DNA from: Streptomyces sp. NRRL WC-3618
Lineage (GTDB): Bacteria; Actinomycetota; Actinomycetes; Streptomycetales; Streptomycetaceae
Reading direction: 5' to 3'
DNA length: 64,000 nt
Assembly (NCBI RefSeq): GCF_001280005.1
Contig: NZ_LGDW01000213.1
Span: 1 to 64,000 of the forward strand
A program made the translations under genes and the position numbers. Positions 25,880 to 35,323 of this stretch are shown here, piece by piece. The number at the start of each line of letters is the position of its first letter. Position 1 is the first letter of the stretch. The notes under the pieces are model-generated. The model had not been told where the DNA came from and ran no database searches. It worked only from the letters and a program-made list of their open reading frames with translations.

Positions 25880-28800
25880 GTGCCAGCCAGTATCAGCGAC
25901 CCCGAGCAGCTCAAGGAGCTCCTGGGCATCCCGTTCACCCCGGAGCAGACGGCCTGCATCACCGCGCCGCCCGCCCCGCAGGTGATCGTGGCCGGAGCGG
26001 GGTCGGGCAAGACGACGGTGATGGCGGCACGCGTGGTGTGGCTCGTGGGCACCGGCCAGGTCGCCCCCGAACAGGTGCTCGGGCTCACCTTCACCAACAA
26101 GGCCGCAGGGGAACTCGCCGAACGCGTCCGCAAGGCACTCGTCAAGGCAGGCGTCACCGACCCGGACGTCATCGACCCCGACAACCCACCCGGCGAACCC
26201 GTCATCTCGACCTACCACTCCTTCGCCGGCCGCCTCCTGACCGACCACGGCCTGCGCATCGGCCTCGAACCCACCGCCCGCCTCCTCGCCGACGCGACCC
26301 GCTACCAGCTCGCCGCGCGCGTCCTGCGCGAAGCCCCCGGCCCGTACCCGTCACTCACCCGCTCCTTCCCGGACCTCGTCAGCGACCTCCTGACCCTGGA
26401 CGCCGAACTCTCCGAACACCTCGTGCGCCCCGAGGAACTGCGCGCGTACGACGCCGAGCTGCTGAGTGCTCTGGAGGGCACCAAACTCACCAACGCGGAC
26501 CTGCGCAAGGTTCCCGAGACGGCAGCCGCCCGCCGTGAACTCGCCGAACTGGTGACCCGCTATCGGGCCGCCAAGCGCGAGCGCGACCTCCTGGACTTCG
26601 GCGACCAGATCGCCCTGTCCGCGACGCTGGCCCGCATTCCCGAAGTGGGCCGCGTCCTGCGCGACGAGTTCCGGGTGGTGCTTCTCGACGAGTACCAGGA
26701 CACCTCGGTGGCCCAGCGCATCCTCCTGGCAGGCCTGTTCGGCGACGGCACCGGCCATCCCGTGACCGCGGTCGGCGACCCCTGCCAGGCGATCTACGGC
26801 TGGCGCGGCGCCTCCGTCGCCAACCTCGACGACTTCCCCGAGCACTTCGCCCACGCCGACGGCGGCTCGGCGGCCCGCCAGTCACTCAGTGAGAACCGCC
26901 GCAGTGGGGGCCGCCTTCTCGACCTCGCCAACGACCTCGCGGAGCCCCTGCGCGCCATGCACGCGGGCGTGGAGGCTCTCCGCCCCGCACCCGGCGCCGA
27001 GCGCGACGGCCAGGTGCGCTGCGCGCTGCTGCCCACCCACGCCGAGGAGATCGACTGGCTCGCCGACTCCATCGCCCACCTCGTACGCACCGGAAAGGCA
27101 CCCGGCGAGATCGCCGTCCTGTGCCGCACCGCCACGGATTTCGCCGAGATCCAGGGGGCGCTCGTCGCCCGGGACGTCCCCGTCGAGGTCGTGGGCCTCT
27201 CCGGGCTGCTGCACCTGCCCGAGGTCGCCGACCTGGTGTCCGTCTGCGAGGTCCTCCAGGACCCCGGGGCCAACGCCTCCCTGGTGCGGCTGCTGACCGG
27301 CCCGCGCTGGCGCATCGGCCCGCGCGACCTCGCCCTGTTGGGCCGCCGGGCCCGTTTTCTCGTGTCCCACGCGCGCGTGGGCGACCCGGACGACCCGGAC
27401 CGTCGGCTCGCCGAGGCGGTCGAGGGGGTCGACCCCTCCGAGGTGATATCGCTCGCGGACGCCCTCGACACCTTCCTGGAGACCTCCATGAGGGGGGAGG
27501 GCGATGACGACGGTCTGCCTTTCTCACCGGACGCGCGCGTGCGTTTCGCCCGGCTCGCCACCGAACTGCGCGACCTGCGCCGCTCCCTCGCCGACCCCCT
27601 GATGGACGTGTTGCACCGCGTGCTCGCCGTCACCGGCCTGGAGGTGGAGCTGTCGGCGTCCCCGCACGCCCTGGCCGCCCGCCGCCGCGAGACCCTTTCC
27701 AACTTCCTGGACATCGCCGCCTCGTTCGCCGCCCACGAGAGCGAGGCGAGCCTGCTCGCCTTCCTCGGTTTCCTGCGCACCGCGGCGCAGTACGAGAAGG
27801 GCCTCGACAACGCGCTGCCCGGCGGCGAGAACACCGTCAAGGTGCTCACCGCCCACAAGTCGAAGGGCCTGGAGTGGGACGTCGTGGCCGTCCCAGGCCT
27901 GGTCACCGGCACCTTCCCCAGCGCCCAGGGCCGCGAGAAATGGACCTCCCAGGCCAAGGTCCTGCCCCACGGACTGCGCGGCGACACCGACACGCTCCCC
28001 GACATCGAGGCCTGGGACTCCCGGGGCATGAAGGCCTTCCAGGAGGCGATGAAGAACCACCAGCACACCGAGGAGCTCCGCCTCGGCTACGTCACCTTCA
28101 CCCGTCCCCGCTCCCTCCTGCTCGGCTCGGGCCACTGGTGGGGGCCCTCACAGAAGAAGCCCCGGGGCCCCTCCGACTTCCTGCGGGCCCTCCACGACCA
28201 CTGCACGGCCGGACACGGCGAGATCGAGGTGTGGGCGGACGAGCCGGCGCAGGACGAGGAAAATCCCGCCCTGCACGCGACGACCGCCGACCAGTTGTGG
28301 CCCCTGCCCCTGGACGACGCCGCCTTCCGCCGCCGTCGGGCGGCCGCAGAGACGGTCCTCGCCCACCTGGAGACCCTCTCCTCCCACGACGAAGGTCGCC
28401 CCGCGGCCGCGCCCGACCCCGACACCTACGACGACCCGGACTGGCCCCCGCCGCCGGACGACGAGCCTCCGTACGAGGACGACGAACCCTTCGACGACGC
28501 GTACCTCGCCCACGGCCATCCCGATCAGGACGCCCCCTTCCCCGCAGCGGACGACACGGACTGGGACGCCTGGACCACGGACCGGCCCGAACCGCCCGCA
28601 CCGACGTCGCCCCACGCACGCGTGCCCCACACCGGACGCGGCCACGACCGCCCGCCCACCGTTCCCCACGCCCGCAGACACCCCGCCGAGGCGGATCTCA
28701 CACCCGAGGAGGCCCGCGCCGTCGCCTCCTGGGACCGTGACCTCGACGCCCTCGCCGGAGAACTGCTGCGCGCGCGGGAGAGCGTCACCGACGTACCCCT

Positions 28801-29428
28801 GCCCCTGTCGATGACCGCGTCGCAACTGATGCTCCTGGCCGCCGACCCGGACGCTCTCGCCCAGGAGCTGGCCCGCCCCATGCCACGCCCCCCGCAGCCC
28901 GCGGCCCGTCGAGGCATCCGCTTCCATGCCTGGGTCGAGGCCCGCTTCGAGGCACTGCGGCTCCCCATGCTGGAGCACGACGAGCTGCCCGGCAGCGACG
29001 CCGAGATCGCCGACGAACGCGACCTGGAAACCCTCAAGGACGCCTTCGAAAACACCGCGTACGCACACCGCACGCCCTACCGGGTCGAGGCACCCTTCCA
29101 GCTCGACATCGCCGGACGCGTCGTACGGGGCCGGATCGACGCCGTCTACAAAGAGGGCGACGGCGCCGATGTCACGTACGAGATCATCGACTGGAAGACC
29201 CATCGTGCCCCCACCGCCGACCCGCTCCAGCTCGCCGTCTACCGGCTGGCCTGGGCCGAGCAGCAGGGCGTGCCGCTGGAAGCCGTCGAGGCCGCCTTCC
29301 TCTACGTGCGCACCGGCGAAACCGTACGGCCGGACGATCTCCCGGACCGGGCCGCGCTGGAGCGGCTGCTCCTGGACGAGCCGGCCGCGTTCGAGCTGCC
29401 GGACGAGGATGTCAGCGCGGGCCGATAA
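25880..29428 (+). CDS. adnB: AdnB-like UvrD helicase / RecB-type nuclease
   Basis: A 1182-residue partner of the preceding gene, 36 bp downstream. Motor motifs are AGAGSGKTTV, LLDEYQDTS, LTAHKSKGLEWD and VTFTRPRSLLL. A long acidic, Pro-rich insertion (about residues 850-950) separates the motor from the C-terminal nuclease, whose active site reads YEIIDWKTH followed by QLAVYRLAWAEQ. It lacks the cysteine set seen in the first subunit. Assignment to AdnB rests on gene order and the missing Fe-S motif. The GTG at 25880 is chosen over an upstream start without family similarity. Confidence 0.88.
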   Translation: MPASISDPEQLKELLGIPFTPEQTACITAPPAPQVIVAGAGSGKTTVMAARVVWLVGTGQVAPEQVLGLTFTNKAAGELAERVRKALVKAGVTDPDVIDPDNPPGEPVISTYHSFAGRLLTDHGLRIGLEPTARLLADATRYQLAARVLREAPGPYPSLTRSFPDLVSDLLTLDAELSEHLVRPEELRAYDAELLSALEGTKLTNADLRKVPETAAARRELAELVTRYRAAKRERDLLDFGDQIALSATLARIPEVGRVLRDEFRVVLLDEYQDTSVAQRILLAGLFGDGTGHPVTAVGDPCQAIYGWRGASVANLDDFPEHFAHADGGSAARQSLSENRRSGGRLLDLANDLAEPLRAMHAGVEALRPAPGAERDGQVRCALLPTHAEEIDWLADSIAHLVRTGKAPGEIAVLCRTATDFAEIQGALVARDVPVEVVGLSGLLHLPEVADLVSVCEVLQDPGANASLVRLLTGPRWRIGPRDLALLGRRARFLVSHARVGDPDDPDRRLAEAVEGVDPSEVISLADALDTFLETSMRGEGDDDGLPFSPDARVRFARLATELRDLRRSLADPLMDVLHRVLAVTGLEVELSASPHALAARRRETLSNFLDIAASFAAHESEASLLAFLGFLRTAAQYEKGLDNALPGGENTVKVLTAHKSKGLEWDVVAVPGLVTGTFPSAQGREKWTSQAKVLPHGLRGDTDTLPDIEAWDSRGMKAFQEAMKNHQHTEELRLGYVTFTRPRSLLLGSGHWWGPSQKKPRGPSDFLRALHDHCTAGHGEIEVWADEPAQDEENPALHATTADQLWPLPLDDAAFRRRRAAAETVLAHLETLSSHDEGRPAAAPDPDTYDDPDWPPPPDDEPPYEDDEPFDDAYLAHGHPDQDAPFPAADDTDWDAWTTDRPEPPAPTSPHARVPHTGRGHDRPPTVPHARRHPAEADLTPEEARAVASWDRDLDALAGELLRARESVTDVPLPLSMTASQLMLLAADPDALAQELARPMPRPPQPAARRGIRFHAWVEARFEALRLPMLEHDELPGSDAEIADERDLETLKDAFENTAYAHRTPYRVEAPFQLDIAGRVVRGRIDAVYKEGDGADVTYEIIDWKTHRAPTADPLQLAVYRLAWAEQQGVPLEAVEAAFLYVRTGETVRPDDLPDRAALERLLLDEPAAFELPDEDVSAGR

Positions 29429-29432
29429 GCTC

Positions 29433-30842
29433 ATGACCATGAGCCAGGCCCCGGACAGCGCCGTCCGCACGTACATCGAGCAGCACCGCGCCGCCTTCCT
29501 CGACGACCTCGCCGAGTGGCTGCGCATCCCGTCCGTGTCGGCCCAGCCCGACCACGCCGCCGATGTACGCCGCAGCGCCGACTGGCTTGCCGCCAAACTC
29601 CGGGAAACGGGCTTCCCTACCGTCGAGGTCTGGGCGACACCGGGTGCCCCGGCGGTCTTCGCCGAGTGGCCCGCCGACGACCCCGGCGCCCCCACGGTCC
29701 TGGTCTACGGCCACCACGATGTGCAGCCCGCGGCAGGCGAGGACGGCTGGGACAGCGACCCCTTCGAACCGGTCGTCCGGGGCAATCGCCTCCACGCGCG
29801 AGGCGCCGCCGACGACAAGGGCCAGGTGTTCTTCCACACACTCGGCGTCCGCGCCCACCTCGCCACCACCGGCCGCACCGCGCCCGCCGTCCATCTGAAG
29901 ATGCTGGTCGAGGGCGAGGAGGAGTCCGGATCCATCCATTTCCGTTCCCTCGTCGAGGAGCACGCCGACCGGCTCGCCGCCGACGCCGTGATCGTCTCCG
30001 ACACCGGTATGTGGGCCGAGGACACCCCCACGGTGTGCACCGGCATGCGCGGCCTCGCCGAGTGCGAGATCCAGTTCCACGGACCCGACCAGGACATCCA
30101 CTCCGGCTCCTTCGGCGGCGCGGTGCCCAACCCGGCGACCGCCGTCGCCCGGCTCGTCGCCGCATTGCACGACGACCACGCGCGTGTGGCGATCCCCGGC
30201 TTCTACGAAGGCGTCAGCGACCTCACCGACCGGGAGCGCGCACTCTTCGCCGAACTTCCCTTCGACGAGGAGCAGTGGCTGCGCAGCGCGAAGTCGTACG
30301 CCACCCACGGTGAAGCCGGACACACCACCCTGGAGCGCGTCTGGACGCGCCCCGCCGCCGAGGTCAACGGCATCGGCGGCGGCTACCAGGGGCCCGGCAG
30401 CAAGACGATCGTCCCGGCCTCGGCCATGGTGAAGCTCTCCTTCCGGCTGGTCGCCGGCCAGGACCCCGACCACATCGAGAAGATCGTCCGCGACTGGACC
30501 ACGACCCACGTCCCCGCCGGGATCCGGTACGAGATCACGTTCGCGGCGGCCACGCGCCCGTGCCTGACCCCTCTGGACCACCCCGCCCTGCAGTCCGTCG
30601 TACGTGCCATGAGCCGCGCCTTCGGCAAACCCGTCCGCTACACGCGTGAGGGCGGCAGCGGCCCGGCCGCCGACCTCCAGGACGTCCTCGGTGCCCCCGT
30701 GCTCTTCCTGGGCATCTCCGTCCCGTCCGACGGCTGGCACGCGCCCAACGAGAAGGTGGAGATCGACCTGCTGCTCAAGGGCGTCGAGACCACCGCCTAC
30801 CTGTGGGGCGACCTCGCCGAAAACTGGCGCCATGAAGCCTGA
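29433..30842 (+). CDS. M20 family dipeptidase
   Basis: A 469-residue zinc dipeptidase of the M20 family, cytoplasmic, cleaving short peptides. Metal ligands and catalytic residues are visible in VYGHHDVQPA (His), RGAADDKGQ (Asp), VEGEEESGS (catalytic and metal Glu), VSDTGMW (Asp) and SDGWHAPNE (His). Length is normal. It starts 4 bp after the adnB stop; a second ATG two codons later is equally plausible. Confidence 0.93.
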   Translation: MTMSQAPDSAVRTYIEQHRAAFLDDLAEWLRIPSVSAQPDHAADVRRSADWLAAKLRETGFPTVEVWATPGAPAVFAEWPADDPGAPTVLVYGHHDVQPAAGEDGWDSDPFEPVVRGNRLHARGAADDKGQVFFHTLGVRAHLATTGRTAPAVHLKMLVEGEEESGSIHFRSLVEEHADRLAADAVIVSDTGMWAEDTPTVCTGMRGLAECEIQFHGPDQDIHSGSFGGAVPNPATAVARLVAALHDDHARVAIPGFYEGVSDLTDRERALFAELPFDEEQWLRSAKSYATHGEAGHTTLERVWTRPAAEVNGIGGGYQGPGSKTIVPASAMVKLSFRLVAGQDPDHIEKIVRDWTTTHVPAGIRYEITFAAATRPCLTPLDHPALQSVVRAMSRAFGKPVRYTREGGSGPAADLQDVLGAPVLFLGISVPSDGWHAPNEKVEIDLLLKGVETTAYLWGDLAENWRHEA

Positions 30843-31008
30843 AGACTCTGCCCGGCGCGGACCGGCAGACGCCCAGGGGCACGATGAAACCACTGCCCGG
30901 CACCCGCGCGAACCTGTTCGAAAACCGCCGCCCCCCAAGCGCCACCACCCACGTCCCGCCGAACCGCCCGTCGAAATATCCGTTCCACCGGGGGAGTTGG
31001 AAGCACCT

Positions 31009-31956
31009 GTGACCACCTGGACCGACCACATCGCCGACCGTCCCATCTCGCTCACCGCCCCCAGCGGCATCGACCGGGCCGCGCACCACCGGCTCGACGA
31101 GGCCTGGCTCGCCGCGGCGTGGAGCCACCCCACGACCCGCTGCTTCGTGGTCTCCGGCGGTCAGGTCCTCATCGACGAGACGCCCGACGGGCGTACCGAA
31201 CTCGTCATGACCCCCTCCTTCGAAGCCCCTCTCACCGAAGCGCACCGCTACTTCCTGGGCAGCGACGACGACGGCACCAGCTACTTCGCCCTCCAGAAGG
31301 ACGCCCTGCCCGGCCGCATGGACCAGTCCGCGCGCCCCGCGGGCCTGCGCGAAGCCGGCCTGCTCCTCTCGCCCCGCGACGCCGGCCTCATGGTGCACGC
31401 CGTCGCCCTCGAGAACTGGCAGCGCCTGCACCGCTTCTGCTCCCGCTGCGGCGAGCGCACCGTCATAGCGGCCGCCGGCCACATCCGCCGCTGCCAGGCA
31501 TGCGGCGCCGAGCACTACCCGCGCACCGACCCGGCCGTGATCATGGCCGTCACCGACCAGGAGGACCGCATCCTCCTCGGCCGCCAGGTCCACTGGCCCG
31601 AGGGCCGCTTCTCGACGCTCGCCGGTTTCGTCGAGCCCGGCGAGTCCATCGAGCAGTCGGTGCGCCGCGAGGTGTTCGAGGAGGCCGGCATCCTCGTCGG
31701 CCAGGTCGAGTACGTCGCCAGCCAGCCGTGGCCGTTCCCGTCCAGCCTCATGCTCGGTTTCATGGCCCGCGCCGTCTCCCACGACATCGAGGTCGACGGC
31801 GACGAGATCCACGAGGCCCGCTGGTTCTCCCGCGAGGACCTGCGCGCGGGCTTCGAATCCGGTGAGGTCCTCCCGCCGTACGGCATCTCGATCGCGGCCA
31901 GCCTGATCGAACTCTGGTACGGCAAGCCGCTGCCGAAGCCGGGCAGCGCGCTCTGA
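31009..31956 (+). CDS. nudC: NAD(+) diphosphatase NudC
   Basis: A 315-residue Nudix hydrolase that cleaves NADH, and in other bacteria removes NAD caps from RNA. The zinc ribbon is seen as CSRCGE and CQACGAEHYPRTDP. The Nudix box GFVEPGESIEQSVRREVFEEAGI is complete (shown here only as a description of GX5EX7REUXEEXGU). SQPWPFPSSLMLGFMA is the NudC-specific signature. The GTG at 31009 has GGAAG five bases upstream. It is the last conserved housekeeping gene before the biosynthetic cluster, 91 bp from the convergent NRPS gene. Confidence 0.94.
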   Translation: MTTWTDHIADRPISLTAPSGIDRAAHHRLDEAWLAAAWSHPTTRCFVVSGGQVLIDETPDGRTELVMTPSFEAPLTEAHRYFLGSDDDGTSYFALQKDALPGRMDQSARPAGLREAGLLLSPRDAGLMVHAVALENWQRLHRFCSRCGERTVIAAAGHIRRCQACGAEHYPRTDPAVIMAVTDQEDRILLGRQVHWPEGRFSTLAGFVEPGESIEQSVRREVFEEAGILVGQVEYVASQPWPFPSSLMLGFMARAVSHDIEVDGDEIHEARWFSREDLRAGFESGEVLPPYGISIAASLIELWYGKPLPKPGSAL

Positions 31957-32047
31957 GAGGGCGGTTCGTGACTCTTCGGCACCGCCATGCCTGCCGGCCG
32001 CCGGCCGCCGAGCGACCGGAAACGGCCCAGCGGCGACCGGCGACCGT

Positions 32048-35000
32048 TCACCCGACGAATTCCGCTTCCGCAGCCGTAACACCCGCCGTGAGTACCGCCA
32101 GCTGCCCGGCGAACGCCGTCACCACCCGCCCGGCGGTGGCATCGTCGATCAACTGCCTCCGGTAGTGCAGTTCGCCCGACAGCCCTCCCTGCGCGTACTC
32201 GACAATGAGCGCCAGGTCGAACTTCGGCTGTGGATGCCTCAGTCGGCGGCGTACGCAGGTGGCCCCCGGCAGTTCGAGCCGGATCGCGGTGCTCATGCTC
32301 AGGCAGACCTCCGGGAAGCTGCGCGGGCGCGGGTTCACGTCACGCAGGAGTTCCGCCGCGACCGCGCTGAAGGGGAGGTCCTGTTCCGAGACCGCCTGTG
32401 CGAGCTGCTCCGCGGCGGCGAGGACCGCGGACTCGGGTGCGGTGTGCGGGTCGCCGTCGGCGCGTAGCAGCACGGTGTTGACGAAGCAGCCGGTCGCCCG
32501 GGAGGAGTGGTTCTCGGTGCGGCCGGCGGTGACCAGGCCGAGCGGGAAATCCTGGAGTCCCAGGGTCTCACCGACCGCGCGTTGGAACGCCGCCGAGAGC
32601 AGTGCCGGGAGGGTCGTACCGATCCGGCCCACCGCGGTGGGCGCGGGCAGGGCGGTGCCGAAGGCGATCTCGACCGGGAGGCCGCACGCGTCCGCCGCGT
32701 CGAGGACGATCCTGCGGCCGGCCAGCGGCAGCAGCTCCACCCCCTTCAGGCGGGTCACCGCCTCGGCCGCCCTCGCCCGGGTGGCCGGATGGTCGAGAGC
32801 CGCCGTCTCGCGCGCGTTGAGGTCGCAGGCGGTGACCGGGGACGGCTCGGGAAGAAAGGCCGGGTCCGCGTAGCGGCGGTGCAGGTCGTCGAGGAAGACC
32901 TGGAAGGACACCGCGTCCACGACCAGGTGGTGCCAGACGAAGAGCAGGATGTGGTGGTCCTCGGCCACCGTGATCAGCAGGCAGCGGGTGAGCGGGCCAC
33001 CGGACAGGTCGATGCCGGTCCTCGACTCGCGCAGGACGAACGCCTCGGCTGCCGACGCCGTATCGCCCGCTTCGGCAGCGGACACCCGCCGCACCGCGAT
33101 CCGGTGCACCCCGAGCTGCTGCACAGGCAGCGAACCGTCCGCGGTCACCGTCGACCCGAACACCGGATGCGCGGCGAAGGTCGCCTCCAGCGCGGCAGTC
33201 AGCAGCCCGGCGTCCAGCGATCCCCGTAGCTCGAAGCACGCGTTCTCGATGTACAGCTCCGGATTATCGGTGACCGTCTCGTGCATCCACATGGCCAGCT
33301 GGGCAGGGCTCAGCGGTCCCCGTACCGCACCCTGCGGGGCAGCGGGCACCGCCTGCGTCTCGGTGAAGGGCGCCTCTTCGATCCGCGCGGCAAGCCCCTC
33401 GGCGTCGGCGGTGGTCAGGACGTCCGCCGCGCTCACCCGGCGACCGGTCAGCTCCCGCAGCCGGGTCGCCACCCGGACGGCGCTCAGGGAGGTTCCGCCG
33501 ATGTCGACGAAACCGTCGCGTGCCGACACCGGGGCGGCACCCAGCACGGCCTGCCAGCTGTCGATCACGAGGTCCAAGGCGGTGGCACCGGCACCCAGCG
33601 GCGAGGGCCCCGTGACGGAACCGGACAGCGACAAAGCGCCCGCGGCGGACCCGCCCACCGGCGAGATCCCCGCACCCGCACCCGAGCTCGCACCTGGCAA
33701 GGACAACGGCAACGGCAACGCCGCCAACGCCGCATGATCCGTCTTACCGTTCTTCGTCAACGGCACCACTTCGACCAGCACGAACGCCGCCGGAACCGCA
33801 TACGCCGGCAGCCGCTGCCGCAGCCGCGCCCGCGCCGCCCGCTCGTCAAGACCCTCTCCCGGCCGCGGCCGGAGGTATGCGACGACCGCCGGCCCATGCC
33901 CCGGCAGATCCCGCGCACCCACCACGACTTCCTGCACATCCACCACCGCGTGAACGGCCGCCTCCACCTCCCCCGGCTCGATGCGGTACCCCCGGACCTT
34001 GAGCTGCCGGTCGGCACGGCCACCGAAGACGATGTTGCCGTCCGGCAGGGTGCTGACCAAGTCACCGGTGCGGTAGGCCCGTTCGCCGTCCGGCCAGGTG
34101 AAGAAGCGCGCCGCGGCCTCGCCGCTCGCGCCGAGATAACCGCGGGCCACGCACCCGCCGATCGCGACGAGTTCACCGTGCCCGTCGGCGGAGAGCGCGC
34201 CCGATTCGTCGATCACGGCCAGCCGGCTGCCGCGGACGGCGGTGCCGATGGGCGTACGGGCCAGCGGATCGCCGCCGGTCCTCGGAACGGTGAACACCGC
34301 GCAGATCACGGTGGTCTCGGCGGTGCCGTAGGCGTTCACCACGGTGAGTCCCGAGCGGTGACGCATGAGGTCTTGCAGGAGGCCGAGCGGGATCGGTTCG
34401 ACGCCGACCATGAGGCGGGTCAGCTCGCGGCAGAACGCGGGGTCGGCGGCCGTACGGGCGCGCAGGTCGGGCAGGAAGGACGGCGGGATGTACGCGGTGT
34501 GGATCGCGTGCCGGTCGAGGAAGCCGAGGTAGTCGGCCGCGTCCAGCCGGTCCTCCTCAGGGACGACAACGACGGTGCCGCCGTGGGTCAGCACCGGCCA
34601 GACCTCCCAGATGGAGGCGTCGAAGTCGGGGCTGGACCAGGCGGCGCCGCGGTGGACCTCGGGTACGGGGGCCCGGTCCGCGAAGTCGTCGATCAGTTCC
34701 AGCACGCCGTGGTGCTCGACCTGCACGCCCTTCGGGTTCCCGGTGGAGCCGGAGGTGTGGATGACGTACGCGACATCGGCGGGACGGGTCGGAACATCAG
34801 GGAGGTCCGTGAGGTCCAGGGGTGTCGTGGTGTCCTTTGCCCAGCCGCCGGCGAGCTGCTCCGGCGCCACGGTCGGGCGGCCGTCGACGTCCGCGCCCGC
34901 GACGGACAGGCACAGCGCGGGGCGGCAGCCCTGGAGCATCCGGCCGATGCGCCGCGCGGGCTGCGCCGGGTCGATCGGCGCGTAGGCGGCGCCCGTCATG

Positions 35001-35242
35001 AACGCGGCAAGCGCGGCGGCGATCGCGTCCCGCCCTGGCGGCAGGAGCAGGGCGACCAGGTCCCCCGGGCGCACCCCCCGGGCCCGGAAGTCCTCGGACC
35101 ACTGCCGGGCGCGGATCATCAGGTGGGCGTACGTGGTCGTGCCCGCGCGGTCGATCACCGCGGGCCGGTGGGCGTGCAGGCGTGCGGCCTCGGCGACCGT
35201 GTTGAGCAGGTCCTGGTGTCCAGAGCTCCGACTGCTGTTCAT
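32048..35242 (-). CDS. NRPS, domains A-T-C
   Basis: A 1064-residue nonribosomal peptide synthetase subunit. The adenylation domain (about 15-525) has IHTSGSTGNPKG, YRTGDLV and the A10 lysine in KNGKTDH. A Gly/Ala/Ser-rich linker leads to a carrier domain with DIGGTSLS (Ser near residue 584). A condensation domain follows with HHLVVDA (near residue 769). Pocket residues by alignment to GrsA read D-A-W-Y-L-V-A-V-I; I cannot assign a substrate. The C domain at the protein's end must work with a carrier on another subunit. An ATG at 35242 is used; a TTG three codons upstream is possible. It lies 81 bp after the MFS gene, last in a seven-gene operon. Confidence 0.92.
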   Translation of the reverse strand: MNSSRSSGHQDLLNTVAEAARLHAHRPAVIDRAGTTTYAHLMIRARQWSEDFRARGVRPGDLVALLLPPGRDAIAAALAAFMTGAAYAPIDPAQPARRIGRMLQGCRPALCLSVAGADVDGRPTVAPEQLAGGWAKDTTTPLDLTDLPDVPTRPADVAYVIHTSGSTGNPKGVQVEHHGVLELIDDFADRAPVPEVHRGAAWSSPDFDASIWEVWPVLTHGGTVVVVPEEDRLDAADYLGFLDRHAIHTAYIPPSFLPDLRARTAADPAFCRELTRLMVGVEPIPLGLLQDLMRHRSGLTVVNAYGTAETTVICAVFTVPRTGGDPLARTPIGTAVRGSRLAVIDESGALSADGHGELVAIGGCVARGYLGASGEAAARFFTWPDGERAYRTGDLVSTLPDGNIVFGGRADRQLKVRGYRIEPGEVEAAVHAVVDVQEVVVGARDLPGHGPAVVAYLRPRPGEGLDERAARARLRQRLPAYAVPAAFVLVEVVPLTKNGKTDHAALAALPLPLSLPGASSGAGAGISPVGGSAAGALSLSGSVTGPSPLGAGATALDLVIDSWQAVLGAAPVSARDGFVDIGGTSLSAVRVATRLRELTGRRVSAADVLTTADAEGLAARIEEAPFTETQAVPAAPQGAVRGPLSPAQLAMWMHETVTDNPELYIENACFELRGSLDAGLLTAALEATFAAHPVFGSTVTADGSLPVQQLGVHRIAVRRVSAAEAGDTASAAEAFVLRESRTGIDLSGGPLTRCLLITVAEDHHILLFVWHHLVVDAVSFQVFLDDLHRRYADPAFLPEPSPVTACDLNARETAALDHPATRARAAEAVTRLKGVELLPLAGRRIVLDAADACGLPVEIAFGTALPAPTAVGRIGTTLPALLSAAFQRAVGETLGLQDFPLGLVTAGRTENHSSRATGCFVNTVLLRADGDPHTAPESAVLAAAEQLAQAVSEQDLPFSAVAAELLRDVNPRPRSFPEVCLSMSTAIRLELPGATCVRRRLRHPQPKFDLALIVEYAQGGLSGELHYRRQLIDDATAGRVVTAFAGQLAVLTAGVTAAEAEFVG

Positions 35243-35323
35243 CTGTGCCAACTCATCTCTGTGGGGTGATCGGCTCCGGCGGGTGGCGCGGACAGGGCCG
35301 AGGGGGAAGGGGCATACGGGGGG

